DNA of 64,000 nt from NCBI GenBank assembly GCA_027493955.1, contig JAOSJT010000001.1:3273131-3337130 (forward strand), given 5' to 3'. Shown piece by piece: positions 39,350-48,016 of this stretch. The translations under genes and the position numbers were made by a program. Every line of letters starts with the position of its first letter. Position 1 is the first letter of the stretch. The notes beneath the pieces are model-generated. The model did not search any database. It saw only the letters and a list, made by a program, of their open reading frames with translations, and was not told the DNA's origin. This stretch comes from Bacteroidia bacterium (lineage in GTDB: Bacteria; Bacteroidota; Ignavibacteria; SZUA-365).

Positions 39350-40453
39350 ATGAATCCTGACGGTACACAACAGAGTTTGCGGGACACGCTTCGCAGCGAC
39401 TTCCGCACTATGGATTTGAAGGAGGGCATTCAGCGCGATTATCGGGAGATGATGGCGCTCTTTTTAACAGAGGAACAGAAACAGGCTCTGCAGCGCATGG
39501 GGATGCTGCGGAAATTGCTGTTCATCCCGCTGTGGATTTTCCGTGCGATGCTCCTGCGTCTGACGCCGGTGCGGCGCTTCCTTCTGCTTGTCGGTGTCCT
39601 GCTGCTGATCTTTACGCAAGACGGTCAATCCTCGGGCATGAGCGGTGGACAAGTTCTCGGCGCATTTCTCTTTGTCTTCATTCTGATACTCGAGCTCAAG
39701 GACAAGCTCCTGGCACGCGACGAGCTCGAGGCCGGTCGCGCGGTGCAAATGGCGTTGATGCCGGAAGAGCATCCACGCTTCCGGGGCTGGGATATTTTCC
39801 TGTTTTCTCGTCCCGCCAACGATGTGGGCGGTGATCTCGTGGATTACATCTATGTGCATGAGAACCGTCTGGGACTCTCACTTGGCGATGTGGCCGGCAA
39901 GGGACTCGGCGCCGCCCTGTTCATGGCGAAGCTGCAGGCAACAATCCGGGCACTCGCACCGGGGCGTGAATCTGTTGCCGCTCTGGGAACCCAGCTCAGT
40001 GAGATCTTTGATCGCGATGGATTGCCGAACCGTTTCGCTTCACTCGTGTACCTGGAGGCCGTCAAAGACAGCGGCGACATCGAACTGCTCAATGCCGGTC
40101 ATATGCCGCCCATGCTCTTTCGCGGTGGAGAACTCGAAATACTCCGCAGGGGAGGCCCTGCTCTGGGCTTGCTGTGTCACCGGGATTATGAAGCGCTGAA
40201 GCTCTCGCTTGAAGCAGGAGATACTCTGGTCGTCTATTCCGATGGCGTAACCGAAGCACGCAATCCGGAGGGGGAATTCTACGGGGACGAACGCTTGCAA
40301 AAGCTTCTCTCCCGCTACCGTGAACTGAGCGTCTGCGATCTCGGAAAATTGCTCGTCGAACGCGTGGATCATTTCTGCGCCGACGCTCCACGCCACGACG
40401 ACCTTTCCCTGCTGCTCATCCGTCGGACGCCGGCAGACATCGTCGCCGGGTAA
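39350..40453 (+). CDS. SpoIIE/RsbU-type PP2C serine phosphatase with N-terminal membrane helices
   Basis: A 367-residue protein: cytoplasmic N-terminus, two or three hydrophobic helices (about 55-115), then a PPM phosphatase domain (about 130-360). Metal-binding motifs are present: NDVGGDLVDY, LGDVAGKGLGAALFM, VYSDGVTEARN and RHDDLSLLLI. Such enzymes dephosphorylate anti-sigma-factor antagonists in partner-switch systems. No STAS-domain or anti-sigma kinase gene is nearby, so its target must be elsewhere. No PAS, GAF or HAMP module is visible; the membrane part may be the only sensor. Confidence 0.88.
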   Translation: MNPDGTQQSLRDTLRSDFRTMDLKEGIQRDYREMMALFLTEEQKQALQRMGMLRKLLFIPLWIFRAMLLRLTPVRRFLLLVGVLLLIFTQDGQSSGMSGGQVLGAFLFVFILILELKDKLLARDELEAGRAVQMALMPEEHPRFRGWDIFLFSRPANDVGGDLVDYIYVHENRLGLSLGDVAGKGLGAALFMAKLQATIRALAPGRESVAALGTQLSEIFDRDGLPNRFASLVYLEAVKDSGDIELLNAGHMPPMLFRGGELEILRRGGPALGLLCHRDYEALKLSLEAGDTLVVYSDGVTEARNPEGEFYGDERLQKLLSRYRELSVCDLGKLLVERVDHFCADAPRHDDLSLLLIRRTPADIVAG

Positions 40454-40608
40454 ATCCTTCCATCGTTGCCATCGCTGCATCGAGCGTTCTCCGGGATGTG
40501 CGACCGGACAGGAAAGTCCGTTTCACCTTTTGCCTGTGTCACATATATTGTAGGGATGTTTCCGCTCCCGCGGAAGCGACTCATCCCCGACACAGCCCAC
40601 CTGATGCC

Positions 40609-43600
40609 ATGGCAATGTTCAGACAGTACCTCGCTCTCACGAGTTTCGCGCTCGCTCTTTTCTCCACCACCGCATTTTCGCAGTACACCGAAAATCAGAT
40701 TCAGGAGTTGCGCCTCCGATCCGAGATTTTGGATCTGCAGTGGCAACGCGACCGTTCCGAGGCGGAAATCCGCGCTGTGCTTAGCGGAATGCCGCTTCGC
40801 ATCGTGCGGGAAGATGGTCGCATCATGGAGCTTCAACGCTTTGTCAACAACCGTCCGGAGTACTTCATCACCGACAATGCCGTCTCGGCCGCAACCATCT
40901 CCTCATCGCGACTGCACCCGGGGGGAACTCTCGGTCTGTCGCTGACGGGAGCGGGGATCTCCATCGCCGAATGGGACGGCGGAAAGGTGCGAACAACGCA
41001 TCAGGAATTCGGAAATCGCGTCACGCAAATGGACAACACCTCGTCGCAGTCGGATCATGCGACCCACGTGGCCGCGACCATGATTGCTGCCGGAGTGAAA
41101 GCCGAAGCGAAAGGCATGGCGCCCGAGGGTTTGCTGCTGGCGCATGACTGGAACAGCGATCTCTCGGAAATGACCGCCCGCGCCGCCGACGGGGTGCAGG
41201 TATCCAATCACTCCTACGGCAGTGTCACGGGCTGGATTAACAACTACCGCAACGACGGCCGCTGGGCCTGGTTCGGCGTTCCGGGTGATACACCGGTGGA
41301 GGACAGAAACTTCGGCCGTTACGAGGAAAGGGCGAGGCAGTGGGATCAGCTGGTCATGAGCGCCCAATACTACCTTCCGGTGAAGTCCGCCGGCAATGAC
41401 CGCGGCGAGGGCCCATCGTCGCAACCCGTTTCTCACTGGATCAATCAAAACGGCAACTGGTCGCTCAGCACGACTGTCCGGCCGAAAGACGGTGGTACCG
41501 ACGGGTATGACTGTGTCACCAGTTACGGCAACGCGAAAAACATTCTCACCGTGGGCGCTGTCGAAGACATCCCCGGAGGGTACCGTGCCCCGGGCGATGT
41601 GCGCATGAGCTCTTTCAGCGGATGGGGCCCCACCGACGATGGCCGCATCAAACCGGACATCGTAGCGAATGGTGTCGGTTTATATTCCGCTATCCGGTCG
41701 TCCAACACCGCCTATGCGACCTACAACGGGACCTCCATGTCCGCCCCGAGTGTGACCGGATCCATTGCCCTGCTGCTGCAGCACCAGAAAAATCTGCATG
41801 GCTCGCAGCGCCTGCGCGCTTCCACCATCAAGGGCCTCCTTCTCCATACCGCCGATGAGGCCGGTCCCGCGCCCGGACCGGATTTCATGCATGGCTGGGG
41901 TCTCATGAATACCGCATCCGCCGCAAAGCTGATGTCCGCGAAAGCGCAGAACAATCCCTCAGTGCTCATTCTGGAAGAGGATTTACGCAACGGGCAGACC
42001 ATATCGAAGCAGATCTACAGTCCCGGTCGGGGACCGCTCAAGGTCACTATTTGCTGGACGGATCCCGCAGGCTCGGTACAACCCGAGAAAGTGGATCCTA
42101 CGAATCGCGTTCTTATCAACGATCTCGACCTGCGTCTCATCGATCCTTCCACCGGACAGCATCTGCCCTGGGTACTGAGCGCCGCGAATCCCGCCGCTCC
42201 GGCAGGACGCGATGACAATATCGCCGACAACATCGAGCAGGTGTATATCCAGACCCCGGACGAAGGCAATTACATCATCCGCATTACGCACAAAGGGACG
42301 CTGCAGGGTGAGTCGCAGTGGGTATCGATCATCGCGAGCGTGACGAATCAGGTTTCCCTGCTGTCACCGCCCAATGGACTTGTCAATTCCAGCGTCACTC
42401 CGGCCTTACTCTGGAATCAGGCAAGAGGCGCTCAGACCTATGAGTTGCAGGTTGCGGAGACTTCGGACTTCGCGAATCCCGTTGTCAATGCCACGGGCCT
42501 GACACAATTCTGGTACGACACACCGGGATTGAAGAAGAATGCGCTCTTTTACTGGAGGGTCCGCGCACGCGATCCGCAGGGAGTGAGTGACTGGTCCGAT
42601 GTGTGGACCTTCGCCACGGGGGGCAATACGACACAGGCGGGTCACGCGCTGGAGTTCGATGGTACGGACGACCACGTCGTGCGTACTGATGTTGCCGGTT
42701 TCGATGTGCTGGAGCAGCAAGACGCCGTCAGCATCGAGGCATGGGTGTATCCGCGTGGTTGGGTCAACGGCGCATTCGTCGTCGCATCCAAGCACAATAG
42801 CAACAGCGGTCAGAGCTGGTCGCTGCGCTTGAAGAGCAATGCCATCGAGTTTCATCCCGCGGGTGTGGTGAGCTGCGCCACCACCATTCCTCTGAACGCC
42901 TGGACGCACGTTGCCGTGACCTACAGCAAGGCCTCGGGTAAAGTGCGGTTCTACGTAAACGGCGCACGTCGCTGCGAGCAGAATTTCGCGGGTGACCTGC
43001 AGTCCACCGCCGGTGGACCGCTGTATCTCGGTTACGTCCCCTCCACCTCACCGGCTGCGGCCTACGGCATTATGGATGAGGTGAGAGTCTGGAGCACGGT
43101 CCGGACGGAAGAGGAAATTACTCTGGGCATGTTCGGCGGCTTGAGCGGGACGGAAGCGGGACTGCTCGCACAGTATGTTTTTGATGATGCGTCCGGACTC
43201 ACGACAAACGCTATGCCCGGAAATAAAAAAGCCGAACTCGTGCAAGGACCCGCGTGGGTGGTGTCCGGAGTTCCCATGGCCCGCCCCCCCGCGCCGGTGC
43301 TCACGTATCCGGCCAATAACAGCGCGAACATTCCTATCGCCACGACGGCCGTCTGGCAGCAAGCAACGTCGGCGCTGCGCTATCGTGTGCAGCTCTCGCG
43401 TGAGGCCAATTTCTCGAACCTGCTGATGGATGCAAAGGACGTCACCGCGACGACACAGGCCTTCCCGCAGCTTTTGCCGGAAACCGGTTATTACTGGCGC
43501 GCGAATTCCTCGAATGCATCGGGGATCAGCGATTGGTCCACGCCGCATTACTTCACGACTGCCGTCGCTCCGCCGGATGCGCCCCGCCTCGTCACTCCGA

Positions 43601-45294
43601 AAAACGGAGCCAAGGATCAGCCGTTGCTGCTCACGATATTGTGGGATCCCCCCGCACGAACGCTGCGCTATCACGTGCAGGTCTCCACGGATTCGCTGTT
43701 CGAAGGTGGCTTCCTCGTAGACAATACCGACGTACAGTCGCCCTCGCTCAACGTCCCCGACCTCGGGAACAATCAGCCGTGCTACTGGCGTGTGCGCGCA
43801 GTCAACGCCGGAGGTTCGAGCCCGTGGTCCGAGCGCTGGGTGTTTACCACCATACCCGCCGAACCGGAAGCGCCGATACTTCTCACTCCGGAAGCCGAAG
43901 CCCGCGGAGTTTCCGTCAATCCTTCGTTCACCTGGGAGACGTCGGAAGGCGCGACCGCCTATCACATTCAGTTATCCACCGACACCGCCTTCCAGGTAAA
44001 ACTGCTCGACGCGGCGGCCATTCCATTCGCCCGCTACGCCGCAGCGAATCTTGCCCGCGGGACCTGGCATTACTGGCGCGTCCGCGCAACAAATGCCGCC
44101 GGCGCCAGCGAGTGGTCCGAAGTGCGGCGCTTCCTCACAGAGCGTGATCTGCCGGAGGCGGTACAACTCGTCGCGCCACAGCATAAGGCCACGAAAGTTG
44201 AACTGCATCCGGATTTCCAATGGCTGCCGCTTGTTTCCGCCGAGACCTACACCTTGCAGCTTTCCACGGACGAGCAGTTCTCCGGCACACTGCTGAACGA
44301 GACGGGTCTTACCGGCGACAGCTGGAAGCCCGCTCAGGCTCTTCCGGCGGAGAGCGAAGTGTTCTGGAGAGTGCGCGCAAGCAATGAGCGCGGCGATGGT
44401 CCGTGGAGCGAAATATGGAGCTTCACCACCGGAACAGAACCTTTGGCGGCACCGGAACTGCGCTTGCCTCCTCATGGAAGCGTGCAAGCTCCGGAGCAGG
44501 TGGATTTTGTCTGGACAGCCGTCGCAAGTGCCGATGCGTACACACTCGAACTCGGCACCGATTCGCTCGCCGCATCGGCGTATGACGCATCGAACACGTT
44601 TGTATCCCGCACGGATCTCGCTGAAGAGCGCGAGCACTTCTGGCGTGTGCGCGCCCGACGCGGCGGCGACGAGGGGCCATGGTCCGCATGGTGGAGCTTT
44701 ACCACGACGCTGCGTCTCCCGGATGTGGTAACACTGCTCGCCCCGCTGAATGGCAGCGTCATGCAAAGCGATACTGTACAGTTTGTCTGGACCCGTTCCC
44801 AGCCGCAGATTGATCGCTACTGGTTCGAGTACGCATTCGAGGGCTTCCTCGGACAAACGACCGTGGACAGCTCGCGTACCGATACGAGCCTGACCATACC
44901 GCTCGCGGCGCTTGCCTCGCCCTGCTACTGGCGTGTGCGCGCGGGTAACAGTGCGGGCTGGGGACCCTTCAGCGCATCCGGCAGCTTCATTCCGCTCGTG
45001 CTTTCTGCGGAAGGCACGCAATCGAAACCAACGACGATGACGCTGGGATCCGTCTGGCCGAATCCCGCCGGAGCCCGCAGCGTGGTGTTGCTTTCCCTGC
45101 CTAAACGATCACATGCCACGCTCGAATTGCGTGATGTGCTCGGTCGCGAAATCGCCGTCATGCACGATGGTATGCTCGATGCCGGAACACACGCCCTTCC
45201 GCTGGATCTCTCGCAGTTGCATCCGGGTCAGTATACCCTGCTGCTGCGCGGAGACGGCGCGTTGGCGACACAGACAATTATCGTCCTGCGATAA
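40609..45294 (+). CDS. Secreted subtilisin-like protease with FN3/LamG modules and T9SS sorting domain
   Basis: A 1561-residue exported S8 protease. Signal peptide (1-25), then a subtilase domain with the triad Asp in ISIAEWDGGKV, His in SDHATHVAATMIAAG and Ser in NGTSMSAPSVTGS, then a jelly-roll domain (ICWTDPAGSV...NDLDLRLIDP) as in KP-43-type proteases. One FN3-like repeat, a LamG-like domain (LEFDGTDDHVV...VSIEAWVYPR) and six more FN3-like repeats follow; most end in YWRVRA-x-N-x-x-G-x-s-x-WS. The last ~75 residues (WPNPAGARSVVLLSLP...LELRDVLGREIAVMHDGMLDAG) match type A T9SS sorting domains, so the protein should be secreted and surface-attached. ATG 40609 is chosen as the signal-peptide start. 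Confidence 0.92.
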   Translation: MAMFRQYLALTSFALALFSTTAFSQYTENQIQELRLRSEILDLQWQRDRSEAEIRAVLSGMPLRIVREDGRIMELQRFVNNRPEYFITDNAVSAATISSSRLHPGGTLGLSLTGAGISIAEWDGGKVRTTHQEFGNRVTQMDNTSSQSDHATHVAATMIAAGVKAEAKGMAPEGLLLAHDWNSDLSEMTARAADGVQVSNHSYGSVTGWINNYRNDGRWAWFGVPGDTPVEDRNFGRYEERARQWDQLVMSAQYYLPVKSAGNDRGEGPSSQPVSHWINQNGNWSLSTTVRPKDGGTDGYDCVTSYGNAKNILTVGAVEDIPGGYRAPGDVRMSSFSGWGPTDDGRIKPDIVANGVGLYSAIRSSNTAYATYNGTSMSAPSVTGSIALLLQHQKNLHGSQRLRASTIKGLLLHTADEAGPAPGPDFMHGWGLMNTASAAKLMSAKAQNNPSVLILEEDLRNGQTISKQIYSPGRGPLKVTICWTDPAGSVQPEKVDPTNRVLINDLDLRLIDPSTGQHLPWVLSAANPAAPAGRDDNIADNIEQVYIQTPDEGNYIIRITHKGTLQGESQWVSIIASVTNQVSLLSPPNGLVNSSVTPALLWNQARGAQTYELQVAETSDFANPVVNATGLTQFWYDTPGLKKNALFYWRVRARDPQGVSDWSDVWTFATGGNTTQAGHALEFDGTDDHVVRTDVAGFDVLEQQDAVSIEAWVYPRGWVNGAFVVASKHNSNSGQSWSLRLKSNAIEFHPAGVVSCATTIPLNAWTHVAVTYSKASGKVRFYVNGARRCEQNFAGDLQSTAGGPLYLGYVPSTSPAAAYGIMDEVRVWSTVRTEEEITLGMFGGLSGTEAGLLAQYVFDDASGLTTNAMPGNKKAELVQGPAWVVSGVPMARPPAPVLTYPANNSANIPIATTAVWQQATSALRYRVQLSREANFSNLLMDAKDVTATTQAFPQLLPETGYYWRANSSNASGISDWSTPHYFTTAVAPPDAPRLVTPKNGAKDQPLLLTILWDPPARTLRYHVQVSTDSLFEGGFLVDNTDVQSPSLNVPDLGNNQPCYWRVRAVNAGGSSPWSERWVFTTIPAEPEAPILLTPEAEARGVSVNPSFTWETSEGATAYHIQLSTDTAFQVKLLDAAAIPFARYAAANLARGTWHYWRVRATNAAGASEWSEVRRFLTERDLPEAVQLVAPQHKATKVELHPDFQWLPLVSAETYTLQLSTDEQFSGTLLNETGLTGDSWKPAQALPAESEVFWRVRASNERGDGPWSEIWSFTTGTEPLAAPELRLPPHGSVQAPEQVDFVWTAVASADAYTLELGTDSLAASAYDASNTFVSRTDLAEEREHFWRVRARRGGDEGPWSAWWSFTTTLRLPDVVTLLAPLNGSVMQSDTVQFVWTRSQPQIDRYWFEYAFEGFLGQTTVDSSRTDTSLTIPLAALASPCYWRVRAGNSAGWGPFSASGSFIPLVLSAEGTQSKPTTMTLGSVWPNPAGARSVVLLSLPKRSHATLELRDVLGREIAVMHDGMLDAGTHALPLDLSQLHPGQYTLLLRGDGALATQTIIVLR

Positions 45295-45318
45295 TTCTCC
45301 CGACAGCAACGAACCCCG

Positions 45319-45354
45319 AGGAGTCCGCGCTTGGCGCGGACTCCTTCGTTTTTC
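45319..45354 (+). terminator. Intrinsic terminator after the subtilase gene
   Basis: GGAGTCCGCGC (45320-45330) and its exact complement GCGCGGACTCC (45334-45344) enclose a three-base loop, followed by TTCGTTTTT. It lies 25 bases after the stop codon. Confidence 0.9.
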
Positions 45355-45458
45355 TCCCACACTGCCGCACACCGAACGCCGTACACCACGGACCTTGAAG
45401 GGATTTCCCTACACAGGCCGCGGTGTTTCGGCTGACAGGATTTTCAGAGGAATTCGTA

Positions 45459-45487
45459 TTGGACACGGTGCTCCGGTATTCTATATT
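45459..45487 (+). promoter_or_regulatory. Sigma-70-like promoter for the amt operon
   Basis: TTGGAC (45459-45464) and TATATT (45482-45487) are 17 bases apart. The start site would fall near 45494, giving a leader of about 70 bases before the amt ATG. No NtrC- or sigma-54-type site was seen here. Confidence 0.5.
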
Positions 45488-45563
45488 CGGAGAGATCTAT
45501 CCGATGCGCTTCGTCCCGGATACAACAGCGGGCGGCGCTCTGTACCTTTTTACTGGAGTAGCT

Positions 45564-46781
45564 ATGTTCGACACCGGAAACACCGGCTTCATGCTGGTTG
45601 CCACGAGCCTGGTCATGCTGATGACGCCCGGGCTCGCATTTTTTTACGGAGGATTGGTCGGGCGAAAGAACGTCCTCAGCATTATGATTCAGAGTTTCGT
45701 GTCCATGGGTGTGACCACGGTGCTGTGGTTTGCCGTGGGCTATTCGCTCTGTTTCAGCGGAGATATCGGCGGTATCGTCGGGAATCTGGACCATGCGTTC
45801 ATGCAGGGTGTTTCTGTGACCGATGTCTTCGGCAGCGAAACACACCGCATCCCACTCATGGTTTTCATCGCATATCAGATGATGTTCGCCATCATCACAC
45901 CCGCGCTGATCACCGGAGCATTCACCAATCGCGTCACCTTCAAAGCATATCTGATTTTTCTGGTCGTGTGGCTGTTGTTCGTGTACTTCCCCTTCGTACA
46001 CATGGTATGGGGCGGAGGATTGCTGGCACAGTGGGGTGTGCTGGATTTCGCGGGCGGCATCGTGGTGCATGCGACGGCGGGTATGGCTGCCCTGGCCGCC
46101 GTGTTCTTTGTCGGTAAGCGGCGCGTGGAAGAACAGGGACCGCACAGCATACCGCTCGTGGCACTCGGCACGGGACTGTTGTGGTTCGGATGGTACGGCT
46201 TCAATGCGGGCAGCGAACTCCGCGTGGACGAAATCACCGCCCTGGCTTTTCTGAACACCGACATCGCGGCCTCCTTTGCCGGAGTGACCTGGCTTATCCT
46301 GGCGTGGACCATCGAGAAGAAACCAAAATTCGTCGGTCTCCTCACGGGGGCTGTCGCCGGACTCGCAACCATCACTCCCGCTGCGGGCTTCGTGTCCACA
46401 AGCAGCGCCGTTATTATCGGCATCTCTTCGGGCGTTATTTGCTATTTCGCCGTCAGCATGAAAAATCGTCTCAAGTGGGATGATGCGCTCGATGTCTGGG
46501 GCGTCCATGGTGTAGGCGGCATTCTCGGCACCATTTGCCTCGGCCTCTTCGGCAGCACGGCCATCAATGCCGCCGGTGCCGATGGATTGCTTTTCGGCGG
46601 TGCGGGCTTCTTTTTCAAGCAGGTCTTCGCCGTACTCGGCGCATCAGCATACGCCTTCCTCTTTACCTATGGGGCTCTCAAGCTCATCAATTTCATCACA
46701 CCGGTGCGCACGAGCGATTCTGAAGAAAGCAGTCTCGACGAATCCCTGCACGGTGAAGTCGCCTACGTCGAAGGAGTTTGA
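45564..46781 (+). CDS. amt: Ammonium transporter Amt
   Basis: Trimeric inner-membrane ammonium channel of 405 residues with about 11 helices. The conserved pore pair is visible as His in FPFVHMVWGGG and His in WGVHGVGGILGT; the N-terminal FYGGLVGRKNVL and ITGAFTNRVTF are also diagnostic. ATG 45564 follows GGAG with six bases spacing; this form has no cleaved signal peptide. No glnK/PII gene is adjacent, which is unusual because amt is often paired with one. Its stop is one base from the start of an outer-membrane protein gene, so the two are translationally coupled. Confidence 0.95.
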   Translation: MFDTGNTGFMLVATSLVMLMTPGLAFFYGGLVGRKNVLSIMIQSFVSMGVTTVLWFAVGYSLCFSGDIGGIVGNLDHAFMQGVSVTDVFGSETHRIPLMVFIAYQMMFAIITPALITGAFTNRVTFKAYLIFLVVWLLFVYFPFVHMVWGGGLLAQWGVLDFAGGIVVHATAGMAALAAVFFVGKRRVEEQGPHSIPLVALGTGLLWFGWYGFNAGSELRVDEITALAFLNTDIAASFAGVTWLILAWTIEKKPKFVGLLTGAVAGLATITPAAGFVSTSSAVIIGISSGVICYFAVSMKNRLKWDDALDVWGVHGVGGILGTICLGLFGSTAINAAGADGLLFGGAGFFFKQVFAVLGASAYAFLFTYGALKLINFITPVRTSDSEESSLDESLHGEVAYVEGV

Positions 46782-46782
46782 C

Positions 46783-47889
46783 ATGAGACAATGTTCACTG
46801 CTACTATTGCTGCTCACCGCATTACTGACACACAATCTGCACGCGCAGGATGCCAAATGGTATGATGGGATCACGCTGCACGGAATGGCGGCCTCGTCCT
46901 TCACCTGGAATTTCAACACTCCCGCTTCGGGCGAAAACGGCTACCGCATTTTCGATAAAAAGCACAACAGTTTTACGCCGGATGTGTTTCAACTCGCAAT
47001 TGCAAAGGACGCGGAAAATAGCGGCGACGCCGGCTTCCGCGCCGATGTCATCACCGGTATGCTGCCGATGTACACGGCCTCGGCAGGCATGTTCGGCTCG
47101 ACCAACATCGACCTGCTACAGGCCTATGCCAGCTATGTGGCTCCCATAGGCAGCGGACTACGGCTCGACATGGGCAAATTCACGACGCACATGGGCTATG
47201 AACTGATCGAGGGCTGCGACGGCTACAACGACAACATCAGTCGCAGCTTCCTGTTCGGTTATGCGATACCCTTCGCCCATACCGGACTCCGCGCCCGCTA
47301 CGCTTTCTCCGACGCCGTGTCGGGTATGCTGATGGTGGCCAATGGCTGGGACAATGCTGTCGAGAACAACAGCAACAAGACCATCGGCGCGCAGCTCGCG
47401 GTGGCACCCATGGAGCAACTGTCCCTGTTCGCAAACGTGATTCACGGAACCGAATTCGCCGATAACAACAGCGACGCAACAACCGTCATGGATTTCGTTG
47501 CGGTGTGGTCGCTGAGCGAGTTGCTCTCCGTCGGTGCGAATGTCGATCTCGGCTCAGCCGCCGGTGCCGCCGCCGAAGGCGAGGATGCGGCATGGACCGG
47601 CTTCGCGGGCTATGTGCGTCTGAACCTGCACGAGCAGTTCTCGCTCGCGCTGCGCGGCGAGATGTTTGACGACACCGACGGGTTGCGCACCGGTATGAAG
47701 CAGAAATTGACCGAGATTACCGTGACGCCGGAGTTCCGTCCTGCGGAGCAATTCGTAATCCGCGCGGACCTACGCTATGACATGTCCGATCAGAAGGTCT
47801 TCGAAGATGGCGATTCCTTTGAGAGCGTCACTCTGGAAAACGCGGATTCCCAATTCACGTTTGGACTTCAAATGCTCTTCCTCTTCTAA
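46783..47889 (+). CDS. Outer-membrane beta-barrel protein (BBP2-like porin)
   Basis: A 368-residue exported barrel: signal peptide (1-22, ending HNLHAQ), then alternating beta strands with aromatic girdles (GITLHGMAASSFTWNF, LRLDMGKFTTHMGYELIEG) and a final QFTFGLQMLFLF strand ending in Phe, the usual outer-membrane insertion signal. The MGKF..HMGYE and FGYAIPFAHTGLRA patterns match porin-like BBP2 proteins. AAGGAG six bases before ATG 46783, one base after the amt stop. The context suggests it lets ammonium or small nitrogen compounds through the outer membrane; that is inference. Confidence 0.85.
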   Translation: MRQCSLLLLLLTALLTHNLHAQDAKWYDGITLHGMAASSFTWNFNTPASGENGYRIFDKKHNSFTPDVFQLAIAKDAENSGDAGFRADVITGMLPMYTASAGMFGSTNIDLLQAYASYVAPIGSGLRLDMGKFTTHMGYELIEGCDGYNDNISRSFLFGYAIPFAHTGLRARYAFSDAVSGMLMVANGWDNAVENNSNKTIGAQLAVAPMEQLSLFANVIHGTEFADNNSDATTVMDFVAVWSLSELLSVGANVDLGSAAGAAAEGEDAAWTGFAGYVRLNLHEQFSLALRGEMFDDTDGLRTGMKQKLTEITVTPEFRPAEQFVIRADLRYDMSDQKVFEDGDSFESVTLENADSQFTFGLQMLFLF

Positions 47890-47913
47890 TCCCACCTCTC
47901 ACTGAGCGCGATC

Positions 47914-47957
47914 ACTGCGGCCGCCCCATCCCACCCGGGCGGCCGCAGTTTTTATTT
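47914..47957 (+). terminator. Intrinsic terminator after the barrel-protein gene
   Basis: CTGCGGCCGCCC (47915-47926) pairs perfectly with GGGCGGCCGCAG (47937-47948) and is followed by TTTTTATTT. It ends the amt-porin unit. Confidence 0.92.
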
Positions 47958-48016
47958 CCGCTCTCCCGGTCCGATCTTGTGGTGAGCTCCGTTTCACGTA
48001 CAGCCTTACAGCGACT

